Shown: piece by piece, positions 43,520 to 52,526 of the stretch
Layout: each line of letters begins with the position of its first letter
Position numbering within the stretch: position 1 is the first letter of the stretch
DNA from: G963556115 sp963667375
GTDB taxonomy: Bacteria > Planctomycetota > SZUA-567
DNA: 64,000 nucleotides
Reading direction: 5' to 3'
NCBI GenBank assembly: GCA_963667375.1
Contig: OY763323.1
Span: 2,480,001-2,544,000, forward strand
Translations under genes and position numbers: made by a program
The notes under the pieces: model-generated
Database searches by the model: none
What the model saw: the letters and a program-made list of their open reading frames with translations, nothing else
Told to the model about the DNA's origin: nothing

Positions 43520-44354
43520 TAATGCGGCATGTCTGAATGGATGCGGATTAGCCCTAACTCAATCACACGGATGTACTGTTCAGGATCGTATTTACTGGAT
43601 CAGCTTTGTCTTGTTTTTTGTCATCTTCCTGAGTCCGATAATCAAGGCAGATGAGGGAACAACAATAGATCGTTCAAATGTTGGTCAGATTTCAGCTTAT
43701 TCAGGTGATACCAATATTACTCATTCTTCAGCCAGCATTGGTGAAGGCATGCAGATTGGTGGTAAGATATATCCTCAAGATGTTATTAGTACTGGTGAAG
43801 GCAGTATTGAACTGGTATTTGGCATCAACTCACGCATCAAGATTGGCAGTAATACCGAACTGCTGATTGAATCTGTAACTCAAAAATCCAAAATCAAAGA
43901 TAAGCAACTTTACAGTACAGTCAATTACAGACTAGTACTTAAGAAAGGTATCGTCAGAGCCAGAGTTCGTGAGAATTTTATCAGCGCTACGGTACTGACT
44001 TTTGTTGCTGGTGATATTCGTGTAACAGCTCCCAGATCGGATCTGATTATCAGTAGAGATTTACGCTCATCAGGGAGTTCATATGTCGGTTTGGTCATTG
44101 CCTGGGGCAGAGCTTCGGTTAATAAAAAGAATGTCAATGATGCAGACTGGAATCAAAATTATGAAAAAGTTGTTACCGAAGGGGTTAATTCACTCATTGA
44201 AGACCGAGATATTGCCGATGAACAGATAACCTGGGACAATATCGGAATAGAACAGGCGCGTGATGCCGTGCAGGAATTGCCTTTCAGCATCGATAAAAAC
44301 AGCAGTGGTTTTGAAAATATTCCTGAACGTATACCGGAATTACAGGGTGCATAG
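43506..44354 (+). CDS. FecR-domain secreted protein inside the flagellar operon
   Basis: The 282-residue protein has a hydrophobic export segment at about 30-47 after a rather long N-terminus, cut near Ile-Lys-Ala-Asp. A FecR-type beta module follows: Gly-Gln-Ile-Ser-Ala-Tyr-Ser-Gly-Asp, Gly-Gly-Lys-Ile-Tyr-Pro-Gln-Asp-Val-Ile-Ser-Thr-Gly-Glu-Gly, Ser-Arg-Ile-Lys-Ile-Gly-Ser-Asn-Thr-Glu-Leu, and Lys-Lys-Gly-Ile-Val-Arg-Ala. The start overlaps the end of the MotE-like gene by 14 bp. FecR-domain proteins often sit at the cell surface; a structural part in this flagellum is inferred from position only. Confidence 0.75.
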   Translation: MRIINNAACLNGCGLALTQSHGCTVQDRIYWISFVLFFVIFLSPIIKADEGTTIDRSNVGQISAYSGDTNITHSSASIGEGMQIGGKIYPQDVISTGEGSIELVFGINSRIKIGSNTELLIESVTQKSKIKDKQLYSTVNYRLVLKKGIVRARVRENFISATVLTFVAGDIRVTAPRSDLIISRDLRSSGSSYVGLVIAWGRASVNKKNVNDADWNQNYEKVVTEGVNSLIEDRDIADEQITWDNIGIEQARDAVQELPFSIDKNSSGFENIPERIPELQGA

Positions 44355-44384
44355 CAGGTTATCTACCTGATAGATGGAGAAAAA

Positions 44385-46607
44385 ATGGAAATTGCTCAAT
44401 TATTAACCGGTTCTGTTGCTTCTACAGTATCTGCAACCAGTACCTCTGGAACTCAGGTTAAAACTTCCAGCGCATTCAGTGATTGCCTGAATAGTGTATT
44501 AGATGCAGCCAGTGAAGCAAAGAGTGTTCGTACTTCAACTGCAGCATCTTCAGCCTATTCTGCCTCTAATACTACTGTAAGCAGTACTGCAGACGCTAGT
44601 CAGAATACAGCTACAAGCTATAAGAGTAAAACCGGTAAGCAGAGAGTAAGTAGTAATACTGCTGATGATATTGATACCGCAGAAGATACTTTTGACGAAA
44701 CGGCTGAAGCTGTTGCCGCATTGACACCAGAAGAGTTGGAAGCACTTCAGCGTATAGCTGTACTGGTATCTGACGGTAGTCTTGATCCTGAGTCAATGTC
44801 AGAACTTTCTGAAGATGAGCTTGAAGAAGTTGTGGACTGGGTTCTGGCTGGTGCAGATGGACTTTTCAGCCCTTATGATTCCATAGCAGCTGAGCTGCAA
44901 AGCAGCAACAATGGTGCAAGTGAAAATTTAACACTGTTTGGGATTGATGAAAGCTATGAGAATCTTGAGCAGATGGAGAGTATTTATGATCGAATAAGTC
45001 AGAGCAGTCTGAATGAAAAAGAAACTGCTGCAATCGGTGATCTGTTGAATATTTCTGAACTTGATCCGGTTGAAGTTGATAAAATTTCACAGTCAATTCT
45101 GGAGTTGGCCGAAGAGTATGCCGGTACAGAGGCTTCGGCTGCAGCCGGTAGTGATGCTGAAACCATGTCTCTGAAGGATATGCTCAAGCTTGTTCCTGCT
45201 GATGAACTTGCGGCGGCGGTAGAGGATACGCTGGCTGAGATAGACCCCGACGTTGAACTTCCGGCAGAGCTTCCGGAAACAGTTCTTAAATCACTCTGCA
45301 TTGAAGTGGTGAATGTTAATAACCGGATGCTTGATGCCGCGGAATTAAATAGTAAGCTGCTTGACGGATTGAATAACAATGCTGAGCTGCGTGAACAGAT
45401 TTTGAGGCAGCTGAGTAATCCTGATTCCGGTCAGGAACTGATTGCTTCGGTGGCTGATGAAACAGTAACGACTACAGAACTTGCAGATACTCTGGCGGCT
45501 GCGGTACTTGAAGATAGTTCCGAAGGTGAAATTGCTGAACTGATTTCAGCTGATAGTGCAGAGGCAGAAAGTACTGAGTCTGAGGAAGATTCCGCAGAGG
45601 CTACAGTTGATACCGAAGTTACAGAATATACTTCAGAGCTGCTGACTGAGATTCTGACAGATTCTGACTCTACTGCTGAAAAAGTAACCGAGGAGATCAA
45701 GGATACTGCGAAAGTAAGCGACCAAGCGCAGCAGCTCAAGAGTGATAATTCGCCGATCCCGGCAGCTGAAGCTATCGTCAAGGATGAGGTGAAGGTTGTT
45801 GAAACTGTTGCGGAAACTGAAGATGCTGCTGAAGTTCAGCCAGAACCACTCAAAGATACCGCAAAGGATTCATTGACTGGAAGAGCGTATAACGGCGAAA
45901 ATACGGCTGCTGCGGCAGATTCAGAGACTATCGTAAGTGAGGATGCTTCAGATCAGAGTAACAGCAAGCAGCAGAGTTCAGGTGATTCTGAAGAAGGTCT
46001 GGGCTCTGAAGAAGATCCTGCTTCAATTCTTAAATCTGATTATGAAACTGTGGAAACAGATACCAAGGCAGAATTTAAAACAGTGGTAAATGAAGCGGTG
46101 AATAATACAGCTACGGCTGAAAATCCTTATGTGCGCTATGCGGATATGATGGAGAATATTGACCGATTGTCAAAGTTGATGGCCAGCAGTGCAGAAAAAT
46201 CCATGAAGAGTGTCACTATGGAATTGTCTCCTCCAGAACTTGGAAAGATGACAATAGAGGTTTCAGTCAAGGATGGTCAGGCTAATGCCGCCATCAAGGT
46301 AGAGACCGATGGTGCCAAAAGTATGCTGTTGAATAACGTTGAGCAGCTCAAACGTAATCTTGAGAGCCATGGAATTAAACTGGAAAACTTTGAGGTTGAG
46401 CTTAATAAACAGCAGCAGGATGGTCGTGGTGGGCAGAGTGCCTTTGCCCAGGCGCAGCAGGAGGAGCAGGAACGCCGCTTCCGTCGTCGCCAGAGTTCAA
46501 TAAAAGCTTCCGGCGTAGCAGGACAGAGTGCTGAAGAAACGGTAGAGACTGGTTCCGCAGCAACGAGTGTGATTCGTGAAGACGGATCTGTGGATGTTGT
46601 CGCATAG
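44385..46607 (+). CDS. fliK: Flagellar hook-length control protein FliK
   Basis: FliK measures hook length and switches export specificity. The 740-residue protein has a long acidic, Ser/Thr/Ala-rich N-terminal body (about 1-590) and the conserved C-terminal hook domain, seen in Met-Glu-Leu-Ser-Pro-Pro-Glu-Leu-Gly-Lys-Met-Thr-Ile-Glu-Val and Leu-Lys-Arg-Asn-Leu-Glu-Ser-His-Gly-Ile-Lys-Leu. The tail is Gln/Arg-rich. It is longer than typical FliK, which fits the very large FlgE made by the same operon. GATGGAG upstream supports the ATG. Confidence 0.88.
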   Translation: MEIAQLLTGSVASTVSATSTSGTQVKTSSAFSDCLNSVLDAASEAKSVRTSTAASSAYSASNTTVSSTADASQNTATSYKSKTGKQRVSSNTADDIDTAEDTFDETAEAVAALTPEELEALQRIAVLVSDGSLDPESMSELSEDELEEVVDWVLAGADGLFSPYDSIAAELQSSNNGASENLTLFGIDESYENLEQMESIYDRISQSSLNEKETAAIGDLLNISELDPVEVDKISQSILELAEEYAGTEASAAAGSDAETMSLKDMLKLVPADELAAAVEDTLAEIDPDVELPAELPETVLKSLCIEVVNVNNRMLDAAELNSKLLDGLNNNAELREQILRQLSNPDSGQELIASVADETVTTTELADTLAAAVLEDSSEGEIAELISADSAEAESTESEEDSAEATVDTEVTEYTSELLTEILTDSDSTAEKVTEEIKDTAKVSDQAQQLKSDNSPIPAAEAIVKDEVKVVETVAETEDAAEVQPEPLKDTAKDSLTGRAYNGENTAAAADSETIVSEDASDQSNSKQQSSGDSEEGLGSEEDPASILKSDYETVETDTKAEFKTVVNEAVNNTATAENPYVRYADMMENIDRLSKLMASSAEKSMKSVTMELSPPELGKMTIEVSVKDGQANAAIKVETDGAKSMLLNNVEQLKRNLESHGIKLENFEVELNKQQQDGRGGQSAFAQAQQEEQERRFRRRQSSIKASGVAGQSAEETVETGSAATSVIREDGSVDVVA

Positions 46608-46631
46608 GATAGATTGTCAGGAGTATATAAA

Positions 46632-47912
46632 ATGAGTGCAGTAGATACTACATATGTATCTTCAACCGGCGAAAACTATTATATGAGCAGTGCTCAGGAA
46701 GCTGAAAAGGCTGCCAGTGTAGTTAATAGCGGTGATACAGATAATGTGTCGCATGAAGATTTTCTGATGCTTCTGGTTACACAGATGCAGAATCAGGATC
46801 CGCTTAATCCGATGCAGGATACCGATATGATGGCGCAGTTTGCCCAGCTTCAGCAGCTCGATAATCAGAAGGTAATGACCGATGCGATGGTTGATATGCG
46901 CCATGAATATGCAGTTCAGGGAGCAAGTTCACTGATTGGCAAAGAAGTTACTTCCAAGGATCTGGACGGTTATGAAGCTACTGGTGTGGTTGTAAATACG
47001 TTTACCGATGACAGTAGTGTCCGACTTACTCTGGATAATGGCACTATTGTTACCTATGAAGATATTTCAAAAGTTTCAGATATGGAGGAGTCTCCCGATA
47101 TCAATGCCGCTTCAGCCATGGTTCAGAAATACGTGGTCGGAGTTGATGCGAATGCCAAAGCTTTTGAGGGAATCGTCAAGAATATTACTACTCAGAATGG
47201 TCAGATTTATCTCAATACATATGAAGGTGACTCCATACCTATGATCGGTGTAGCCCAGGTACGTGATCTTACCGCAGCTGAAAAGACTGAACTTGAAAAT
47301 GCTGTTTCACTTATCAATCAGTATGTTGAGTCAGAGCAGCTGGATGGTGAAGGTAATCAGGACGGTGTAAAGAGCGGAATCGTCAAAGATGTATATCGCA
47401 AAGACGGACAGTACTGGGTTGAAACCTGGGGTGGTCAGGGTATTTATATCAAGGATATCGATACCCATGAAAATCTCACTACCGAGCAGGTTGAGCAGAT
47501 GGAGAGCTGTAAAAAATACGTTGAAAGATTTGTTAAGGCAAATAACGGAAATATGGCCGGAGGTATTGTTGAAGGTTTCTTCTTTAAAAATGATAATTTT
47601 TATCTCTATACTTCCAGGGGTGAGGCTATTAGTGCGGATGATATCTACTCTGTACGTAATGCGACCTCTGATGACTGGAGTGATTATGGTAACGTCAATG
47701 GTTTGAGCGAGCTGCAGGTATTGAATATGCAGTCGGCTATTGAGAATAATCTGGGTAAGAGCTTCTCCGGCTATACCCCTGATAACGAGTCTATTAGTGG
47801 TACTGTTAACAGTATTTACTATAAAAAGGGTCATGATGGAAAGATAGCTATTATGTTTGGATTTGAAGAAGGAGGAGAAGCTATTTCGCCTGCATCACTT
47901 ATGGGAGTATAG
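46632..47912 (+). CDS. flgD: Flagellar hook-capping protein FlgD, extended by tandem beta repeats
   Basis: FlgD caps the growing hook. The ATG at 46632 has CAGGAG upstream and gives 426 residues, about twice the common length. Residues about 40-90 carry the family signature Phe-Leu-Met-Leu-Leu-Val-Thr-Gln-Met-Gln-Asn-Gln-Asp-Pro-Leu-Asn-Pro. After Leu-Ile-Gly-Lys-Glu-Val come five tandem beta-rich units (from about 115) of the form Gly-(Ile/Val/Thr)-Val-Xaa-hydrophobic, aromatic strand, then a Thr/Ala-Ile-Xaa-Xaa-Xaa-Asp-Ile close. One such Tudor-like unit is normal in FlgD; five are not. flgE follows. Confidence 0.92.
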   Translation: MSAVDTTYVSSTGENYYMSSAQEAEKAASVVNSGDTDNVSHEDFLMLLVTQMQNQDPLNPMQDTDMMAQFAQLQQLDNQKVMTDAMVDMRHEYAVQGASSLIGKEVTSKDLDGYEATGVVVNTFTDDSSVRLTLDNGTIVTYEDISKVSDMEESPDINAASAMVQKYVVGVDANAKAFEGIVKNITTQNGQIYLNTYEGDSIPMIGVAQVRDLTAAEKTELENAVSLINQYVESEQLDGEGNQDGVKSGIVKDVYRKDGQYWVETWGGQGIYIKDIDTHENLTTEQVEQMESCKKYVERFVKANNGNMAGGIVEGFFFKNDNFYLYTSRGEAISADDIYSVRNATSDDWSDYGNVNGLSELQVLNMQSAIENNLGKSFSGYTPDNESISGTVNSIYYKKGHDGKIAIMFGFEEGGEAISPASLMGV

Positions 47913-47993
47913 GTAAACTAAAAATGAATTTCTAAAAGTTGCTTCCGAGTCTGGTCAGAAGGACGGAGTTGCACTGGTAATAAGGAGCGTATT

Positions 47994-50900
47994 ATGGGTT
48001 TAAGTCAAGCACTGTATAGCGGTATCAGCGGCTTACAGACACATCAGAGTTGTATGGATAACATTGGTAACAACCTTGCCAACGTTAATACCATAGGCTT
48101 TAAAAAAGGTGTATTTCAGTTTAGAACTATGCTGGAACATACTTTAAAAGGTGGTACTACTGCTGATCCGAATACCGGTCGTGGATCAATCAATCCACTT
48201 CAGATGGGTATGGGTACTCAGACCGGAAGTATTATGAAAGATTTTACCGGCGGTTCACCAGAGACAACTGGAAATCAGCGAGATATGTGTCTTGAAGGTA
48301 ACGGTTTCTTTGTGTTGCGTAACGGTAATAATAATGTTTATACCCGCGACGGAACATTCTATATCGGTTCCGACGGCAGTCTTCTCTATGGAGATGGTCT
48401 GCAGGTGCAGGGCGTAATGGCTGAATCCGGCGGAAGTATTCCTGAGTCCGGTGATGTTGATGATATCACAATTCCTATCGGACAGACCGGCGCTGCTGTT
48501 GAAACAACCAAGATCAGCCTTACAGGTAATCTCAATTCAAATGTAGAGGTCGCAAGTGGTCTGAATCTGGCTGCAAGTGCGAGTACAATCAATTCAAATG
48601 AAGCATTGAAAGCTTATCTGGGTGAGGTTGAGGATGCCGCTTATGGTACCGGTTCAGATGACAGTACCTGGGATATATTGACTGGTAACGCCTATATCAA
48701 TGGCGGTACTGTCTGGTCAAGTTCAGCATTTGGTGTCAAGGATCCTGAAACCGGGGCAATTACTGAAGCCAGCCTTGCCGGTGATAATGCAACTGCGCTC
48801 GAGGATTTATGGTATCTTTCAGGAAATACTTGGACCCAGCCATTTAAAAATATTGATAATCCAGCCCGTTTTACCGCTGTAGGTGACAGTGCTACTCAGC
48901 TCACTCAGTGGGATTTCGAAGGTTCCGGTTATAAGCTTGCGGATACGCTGTATTATCATCTTGAAGCGAATTCGTCTGATCCTGTTGGATATGTAATTGA
49001 AGTATACGATGTGGCATACTCTGATCTTCAGGATAATATGTCAAGCGGTTCATGGGATGCAGATCAGGCATATTCACATCTGCTGGCAACTTCTGCAACA
49101 ACTACCGCGTCAACTACTTCACCATGGTCACTTCACGACTGGGCTCAGACAAATGGTTACGGTGATGCCGGTCTATCAGTTACTACAGGTACGTTTACTC
49201 CTGCAGGAACGGATATTGTAAACTTGGTAACTACCGACTCAGGGGATGACTGGGCGCAGGCAAATGACACAACCATGTCTGCATCTGATGCGCGTGAAGC
49301 CTTCAACGGTTCTGTTCGTTTCGGTAACTCTATCTCCAGCGGTAATGGACGTCTCGACAGCTATACCCCATCAAACACCGATCAGGATATTACCATATCA
49401 TATCGTAAGGGTGGTCGAAAGTATGAGACAACATTTACTTATGATGATGCTAACGGGGCGCAGTCAACCACTATTGAGCATCTAATGCTGATGCTTTGCG
49501 GTAATGTTAATTCTACGGTCAATGCCGGTTCTATTGAAGCTATTCAGACCCAGCTTACAGTTCCTCCTATCGGTGGTGCTATGGGAACGATTCAGACAGC
49601 AGGAAGAGTTTCAAGTTCAATTGACGGCGGTGAATACGGGTATAATGTACCACCTGAAACCGCCGGTGCCTTTACCCGGACAGGTATTACCACAACCGTA
49701 CCATATGCCGGTGCTTTCCAGGCGACAGGTGATGATTCAACAAGTCTGACCAACTGGTCTCTGGATGAACCGGGATGGGCTATCAAGTCAAAGTGGTATT
49801 ATGAGGTCGATGCTTATGAAGTTGGAACTACAGGTTCTTATGAATATGCAGTTACCGCTTACTCTGATTCAGCCAGAAATACACCTGTAAGTACTACCAA
49901 TAAAGCTTTGGGTCTAGGTGGCTGTGATGAGTTTCAGCGGTCAGTATATCTCAACTCAGCGGCTATGGGAAGTGATGTTGATGATATCTATGAATATGAT
50001 ATTTCCGGTCCTGATACCTCCGGTAACTATACAATGACAGTATATGACATGGATACCGGTGATGTTATTGGTACTACAGGCTCACAGTCAGCAGGGGCAA
50101 CAGGTATCAATATCGTTGATAGTGCTGGAACCAATATCGGTTCAGTAAACTTCGGCTCTCTTACTGATATGCAGGCAGGTGACGGTAATCTTTATATGAG
50201 TAATATGTATCAGTCAACCGGTCTGAGCGATCCTGGCGACACAGCTGTTCATCTTGAGACAACCCTTTCAGGTATTACTTATGCTCAGAATAACGGTATC
50301 GGTCTTTATACTGCGCAGTCCGCATTTGACGGCTCACTCGATTTCGGTTCGTATTTTGCCGCTACTGATATAAATCCGAGCTACGGTTCCCTTGATACCA
50401 ATGGACCATCAAAGAATTATTCCATTGTAAGTAACCTGGGTTCGGAAAACGCCATTACTGATATCGTGATATCCTATAATAATGTGTCATACAGTGATAT
50501 GTGGGTTCAGGATACTAAATACAGTGCGGAACAGGGCGGATCCACTACTACTAATATTGTCGTCTATGACTCTCTTGGTAATCCAAAGGAAGTTACAATG
50601 ACAATGTCGCTGGTTGAACGTGACAGTGATTTCTCTACTTATAGATGGATAGCAGATTCTCAGGATGATACCGACGCGAAATGGTTTGTGGATTCTGCAA
50701 GTAATGAGATAAAAACCAATGTAAATGTCGGTACTGGAACAATACGCTTTGACAGTGATGGTAACTATGTAAAGGGTGCGGAATTATCTGAAACATCAGG
50801 TATCGATATAACTCTTGAAGGTATGGGTGTAAGTGACCAGCTGCGTGTAAATCTTACTGAAGGGTTGTCACCGGACGCTGAACAGGATCTGGACTTCAGC

Positions 50901-51320
50901 TATCTGACACAGGTTGCGGCTTCAAGTGACTTTAATCTGCGTGAACAGGATGGCTCCCCTCCGGGAACACTTGATTCCTTTACAACCAGCCCTGATGGTA
51001 TAATTCAGGGAGTCTACTCAAATGGCGTGGTACAGGCTATTGCTAGACTTTCAATCGCTCTTGTTCCAAATGAGAATGGAATGATGGCGGCAGGTAACAA
51101 TCTGTACTATACTGCACCGGCTTCTGGTGACGGTCAGATCGCTTTCGCCAATGTCGGCGGTCGTGGTTCAATCCGTTCCGGTGCCCTTGAAACTTCAAAT
51201 GTGGATATGTCTGAGGAATTTACCTCTATGATTACTACTCAGCGCGGTTTCCAGGCAAACTCCAAGACGATCACAACTGCGGATGAAATGTTGCAGGAAC
51301 TGATAAATCTGAAGAGATAG
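47994..51320 (+). CDS. flgE: Flagellar hook protein FlgE, unusually large
   Basis: FlgE polymerises into the hook. The N-terminus has Ser-Gly-Ile-Ser-Gly-Leu and Gly-Asn-Asn-Leu-Ala-Asn-Val-Asn-Thr-Ile-Gly-Phe-Lys. The C-terminus has Ser-Asn-Val-Asp-Met-Ser-Glu-Glu-Phe-Thr and Gln-Arg-Gly-Phe-Gln-Ala-Asn-Ser-Lys-Thr-Ile-Thr-Thr-Ala-Asp-Glu-Met. At 1108 residues it is roughly two to three times the usual size. The extra mass lies at about 170-840, between the N-terminal D0/D1 part and the conserved Asp-Ser-Leu-Gly-Asn-Pro segment, and includes a duplicated module. AAGGAG precedes the ATG. Confidence 0.95.
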   Translation: MGLSQALYSGISGLQTHQSCMDNIGNNLANVNTIGFKKGVFQFRTMLEHTLKGGTTADPNTGRGSINPLQMGMGTQTGSIMKDFTGGSPETTGNQRDMCLEGNGFFVLRNGNNNVYTRDGTFYIGSDGSLLYGDGLQVQGVMAESGGSIPESGDVDDITIPIGQTGAAVETTKISLTGNLNSNVEVASGLNLAASASTINSNEALKAYLGEVEDAAYGTGSDDSTWDILTGNAYINGGTVWSSSAFGVKDPETGAITEASLAGDNATALEDLWYLSGNTWTQPFKNIDNPARFTAVGDSATQLTQWDFEGSGYKLADTLYYHLEANSSDPVGYVIEVYDVAYSDLQDNMSSGSWDADQAYSHLLATSATTTASTTSPWSLHDWAQTNGYGDAGLSVTTGTFTPAGTDIVNLVTTDSGDDWAQANDTTMSASDAREAFNGSVRFGNSISSGNGRLDSYTPSNTDQDITISYRKGGRKYETTFTYDDANGAQSTTIEHLMLMLCGNVNSTVNAGSIEAIQTQLTVPPIGGAMGTIQTAGRVSSSIDGGEYGYNVPPETAGAFTRTGITTTVPYAGAFQATGDDSTSLTNWSLDEPGWAIKSKWYYEVDAYEVGTTGSYEYAVTAYSDSARNTPVSTTNKALGLGGCDEFQRSVYLNSAAMGSDVDDIYEYDISGPDTSGNYTMTVYDMDTGDVIGTTGSQSAGATGINIVDSAGTNIGSVNFGSLTDMQAGDGNLYMSNMYQSTGLSDPGDTAVHLETTLSGITYAQNNGIGLYTAQSAFDGSLDFGSYFAATDINPSYGSLDTNGPSKNYSIVSNLGSENAITDIVISYNNVSYSDMWVQDTKYSAEQGGSTTTNIVVYDSLGNPKEVTMTMSLVERDSDFSTYRWIADSQDDTDAKWFVDSASNEIKTNVNVGTGTIRFDSDGNYVKGAELSETSGIDITLEGMGVSDQLRVNLTEGLSPDAEQDLDFSYLTQVAASSDFNLREQDGSPPGTLDSFTTSPDGIIQGVYSNGVVQAIARLSIALVPNENGMMAAGNNLYYTAPASGDGQIAFANVGGRGSIRSGALETSNVDMSEEFTSMITTQRGFQANSKTITTADEMLQELINLKR

Positions 51321-51344
51321 TTTTTACAGTTTTAGACTTTATTG

Positions 51345-51385
51345 ACAGCAGCTTCTGCATTTTAATGCAGAAGCTGCTGTATTTT
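51345..51385 (+). terminator. Intrinsic terminator after flgE
   Basis: ACAGCAGCTTCTGCAT (51345-51360) pairs perfectly with ATGCAGAAGCTGCTGT (51365-51380), then ATTTT. It ends the long fliG-flgE block. Confidence 0.92.
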
Positions 51386-51436
51386 AGTTTAATTCATCAA
51401 CTATGGCTGGATATAATCCCAAAATACACCTTTAGC

Positions 51437-51465
51437 TCAAGTTATAGTGGTGTTACTGCCGATAA
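51437..51465 (+). promoter_or_regulatory. Candidate sigma28 promoter ahead of flbD-motA-motB
   Basis: An exact FliA-type -10 box GCCGATAA (51458-51465) is preceded by TCAAGTTA (51437-51444). The distance is two bases longer than consensus. It lies between the flgE terminator and flbD. Confidence 0.55.
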
Positions 51466-51503
51466 TAGAGATGCTGAAGTATAATGTGTAAGGATAGACT
51501 GAT

Positions 51504-51698
51504 ATGATTTCATTGACCAGACTCAATAATAAGCGCTTGGTAATAAACGCGGATAAGATAAAGTTTGTTGAGGAAACACCTGATACTATCATAACTTTGG
51601 TAACAAATGATAAGATAATGGTTAAAGAGAGTGCCGATGAGGTTATCAGTAAGACGGTAGAGTATATACGCTCTACCAGACACTTGCCTGTTGATTAG
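51504..51698 (+). CDS. flbD: Flagellar protein FlbD (small)
   Basis: The 64-residue protein matches the small FlbD of clostridia and spirochaetes, normally found between flgE and motA as here. It shows Ile-Ser-Leu-Thr-Arg-Leu-Asn-Asn, Ile-Asn-Ala-Asp-Lys-Ile, Glu-Thr-Pro-Asp-Thr and Thr-Asn-Asp-Lys-Ile-Met-Val-Lys-Glu-Ser. It is not the Caulobacter regulator of the same name. Its function is not well defined. Confidence 0.88.
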   Translation: MISLTRLNNKRLVINADKIKFVEETPDTIITLVTNDKIMVKESADEVISKTVEYIRSTRHLPVD

Positions 51699-51709
51699 GA
51701 GATAATAAA

Positions 51710-52483
51710 GTGGATTTAGCGACACTGGTTGGCTATCTGGTTGGAACTTTTTGTGTGGTTGTTATCGGTATTGGAGTCAGTGCTCTGGGGGGATTTATCG
51801 ATGTCCCGTCGGTAGCTATTGTGTTTGGTGGTGGTATCGCCGCAACCATGATTTCACAGCCGCTTGAGAGTACGATAAATGCGGTAAAAGTAGGTTTGAA
51901 CGCGATTTTTGTCAGAAGTACGGTGGCCTCAGATACGATAACCCAGCTGGTTGAATTTGCCGAAGTCGCACGTCGTGACGGTATTCTTGCGCTTGAGAAT
52001 GTAACCGATCAGATCTCCGATGATTTTATGGTTAAAGGAATACAGCTGGCGGTTGATGGAACCGATCCTGAGCTGATTGAAGCGATTCTGACTACTGAGA
52101 TCGACTGTATTGATAATCGGCACAGCAGTGGTAAGGGCTGGTTTGATTCATTTGAAAAGTATGCTCCGGGTTGGGGTATGATCGGAACGCTGATCGGTCT
52201 GATTAATATGCTTTCACAGGGTATGGATGATCCTTCAGCACTTACTTCCGGTATGGCGGTGGCATTGATTACGACCATGTATGGTTCGATTATTTCAAAC
52301 TTTATTGTTGGTCCTATCGCTACCAAGCTTTCTATCCGTAATGCCGAAGAGCTGATGATTAAACAGATAGTTTTGCGAGGGGTACTGGCGATTCAGTCCG
52401 GAGACAATCCACGAATTGTTGAGATGAAATTGAATGTATTCCTGCCTCCATCAATGCGTAAGGCTGATGATAAGGATGAGTAA
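51710..52483 (+). CDS. motA: Flagellar motor stator protein MotA
   Basis: MotA forms the ion-driven stator with MotB. The 257-residue protein has four membrane segments, the cytoplasmic loop, Gly-Thr-Leu-Ile-Gly-Leu-Ile-Asn-Met-Leu and the Pro-containing Val-Gly-Pro-Ile-Ala segment. The start is a GTG with AGGAG eight bases upstream. Proton or sodium use cannot be decided from this alone. It follows flbD by 11 bp. Confidence 0.95.
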   Translation: MDLATLVGYLVGTFCVVVIGIGVSALGGFIDVPSVAIVFGGGIAATMISQPLESTINAVKVGLNAIFVRSTVASDTITQLVEFAEVARRDGILALENVTDQISDDFMVKGIQLAVDGTDPELIEAILTTEIDCIDNRHSSGKGWFDSFEKYAPGWGMIGTLIGLINMLSQGMDDPSALTSGMAVALITTMYGSIISNFIVGPIATKLSIRNAEELMIKQIVLRGVLAIQSGDNPRIVEMKLNVFLPPSMRKADDKDE

Positions 52484-52526
52484 CATAATTAACAGTAATA
52501 ATTTATAAATATAAGGTGATTTATTT

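Noticed and set aside
44999..45781. Minus-strand frames inside fliK and other flagellar genes
   Set aside because: They are Ser/Ala-rich shadows of acidic, Ser/Thr-rich plus-strand coding sequence.
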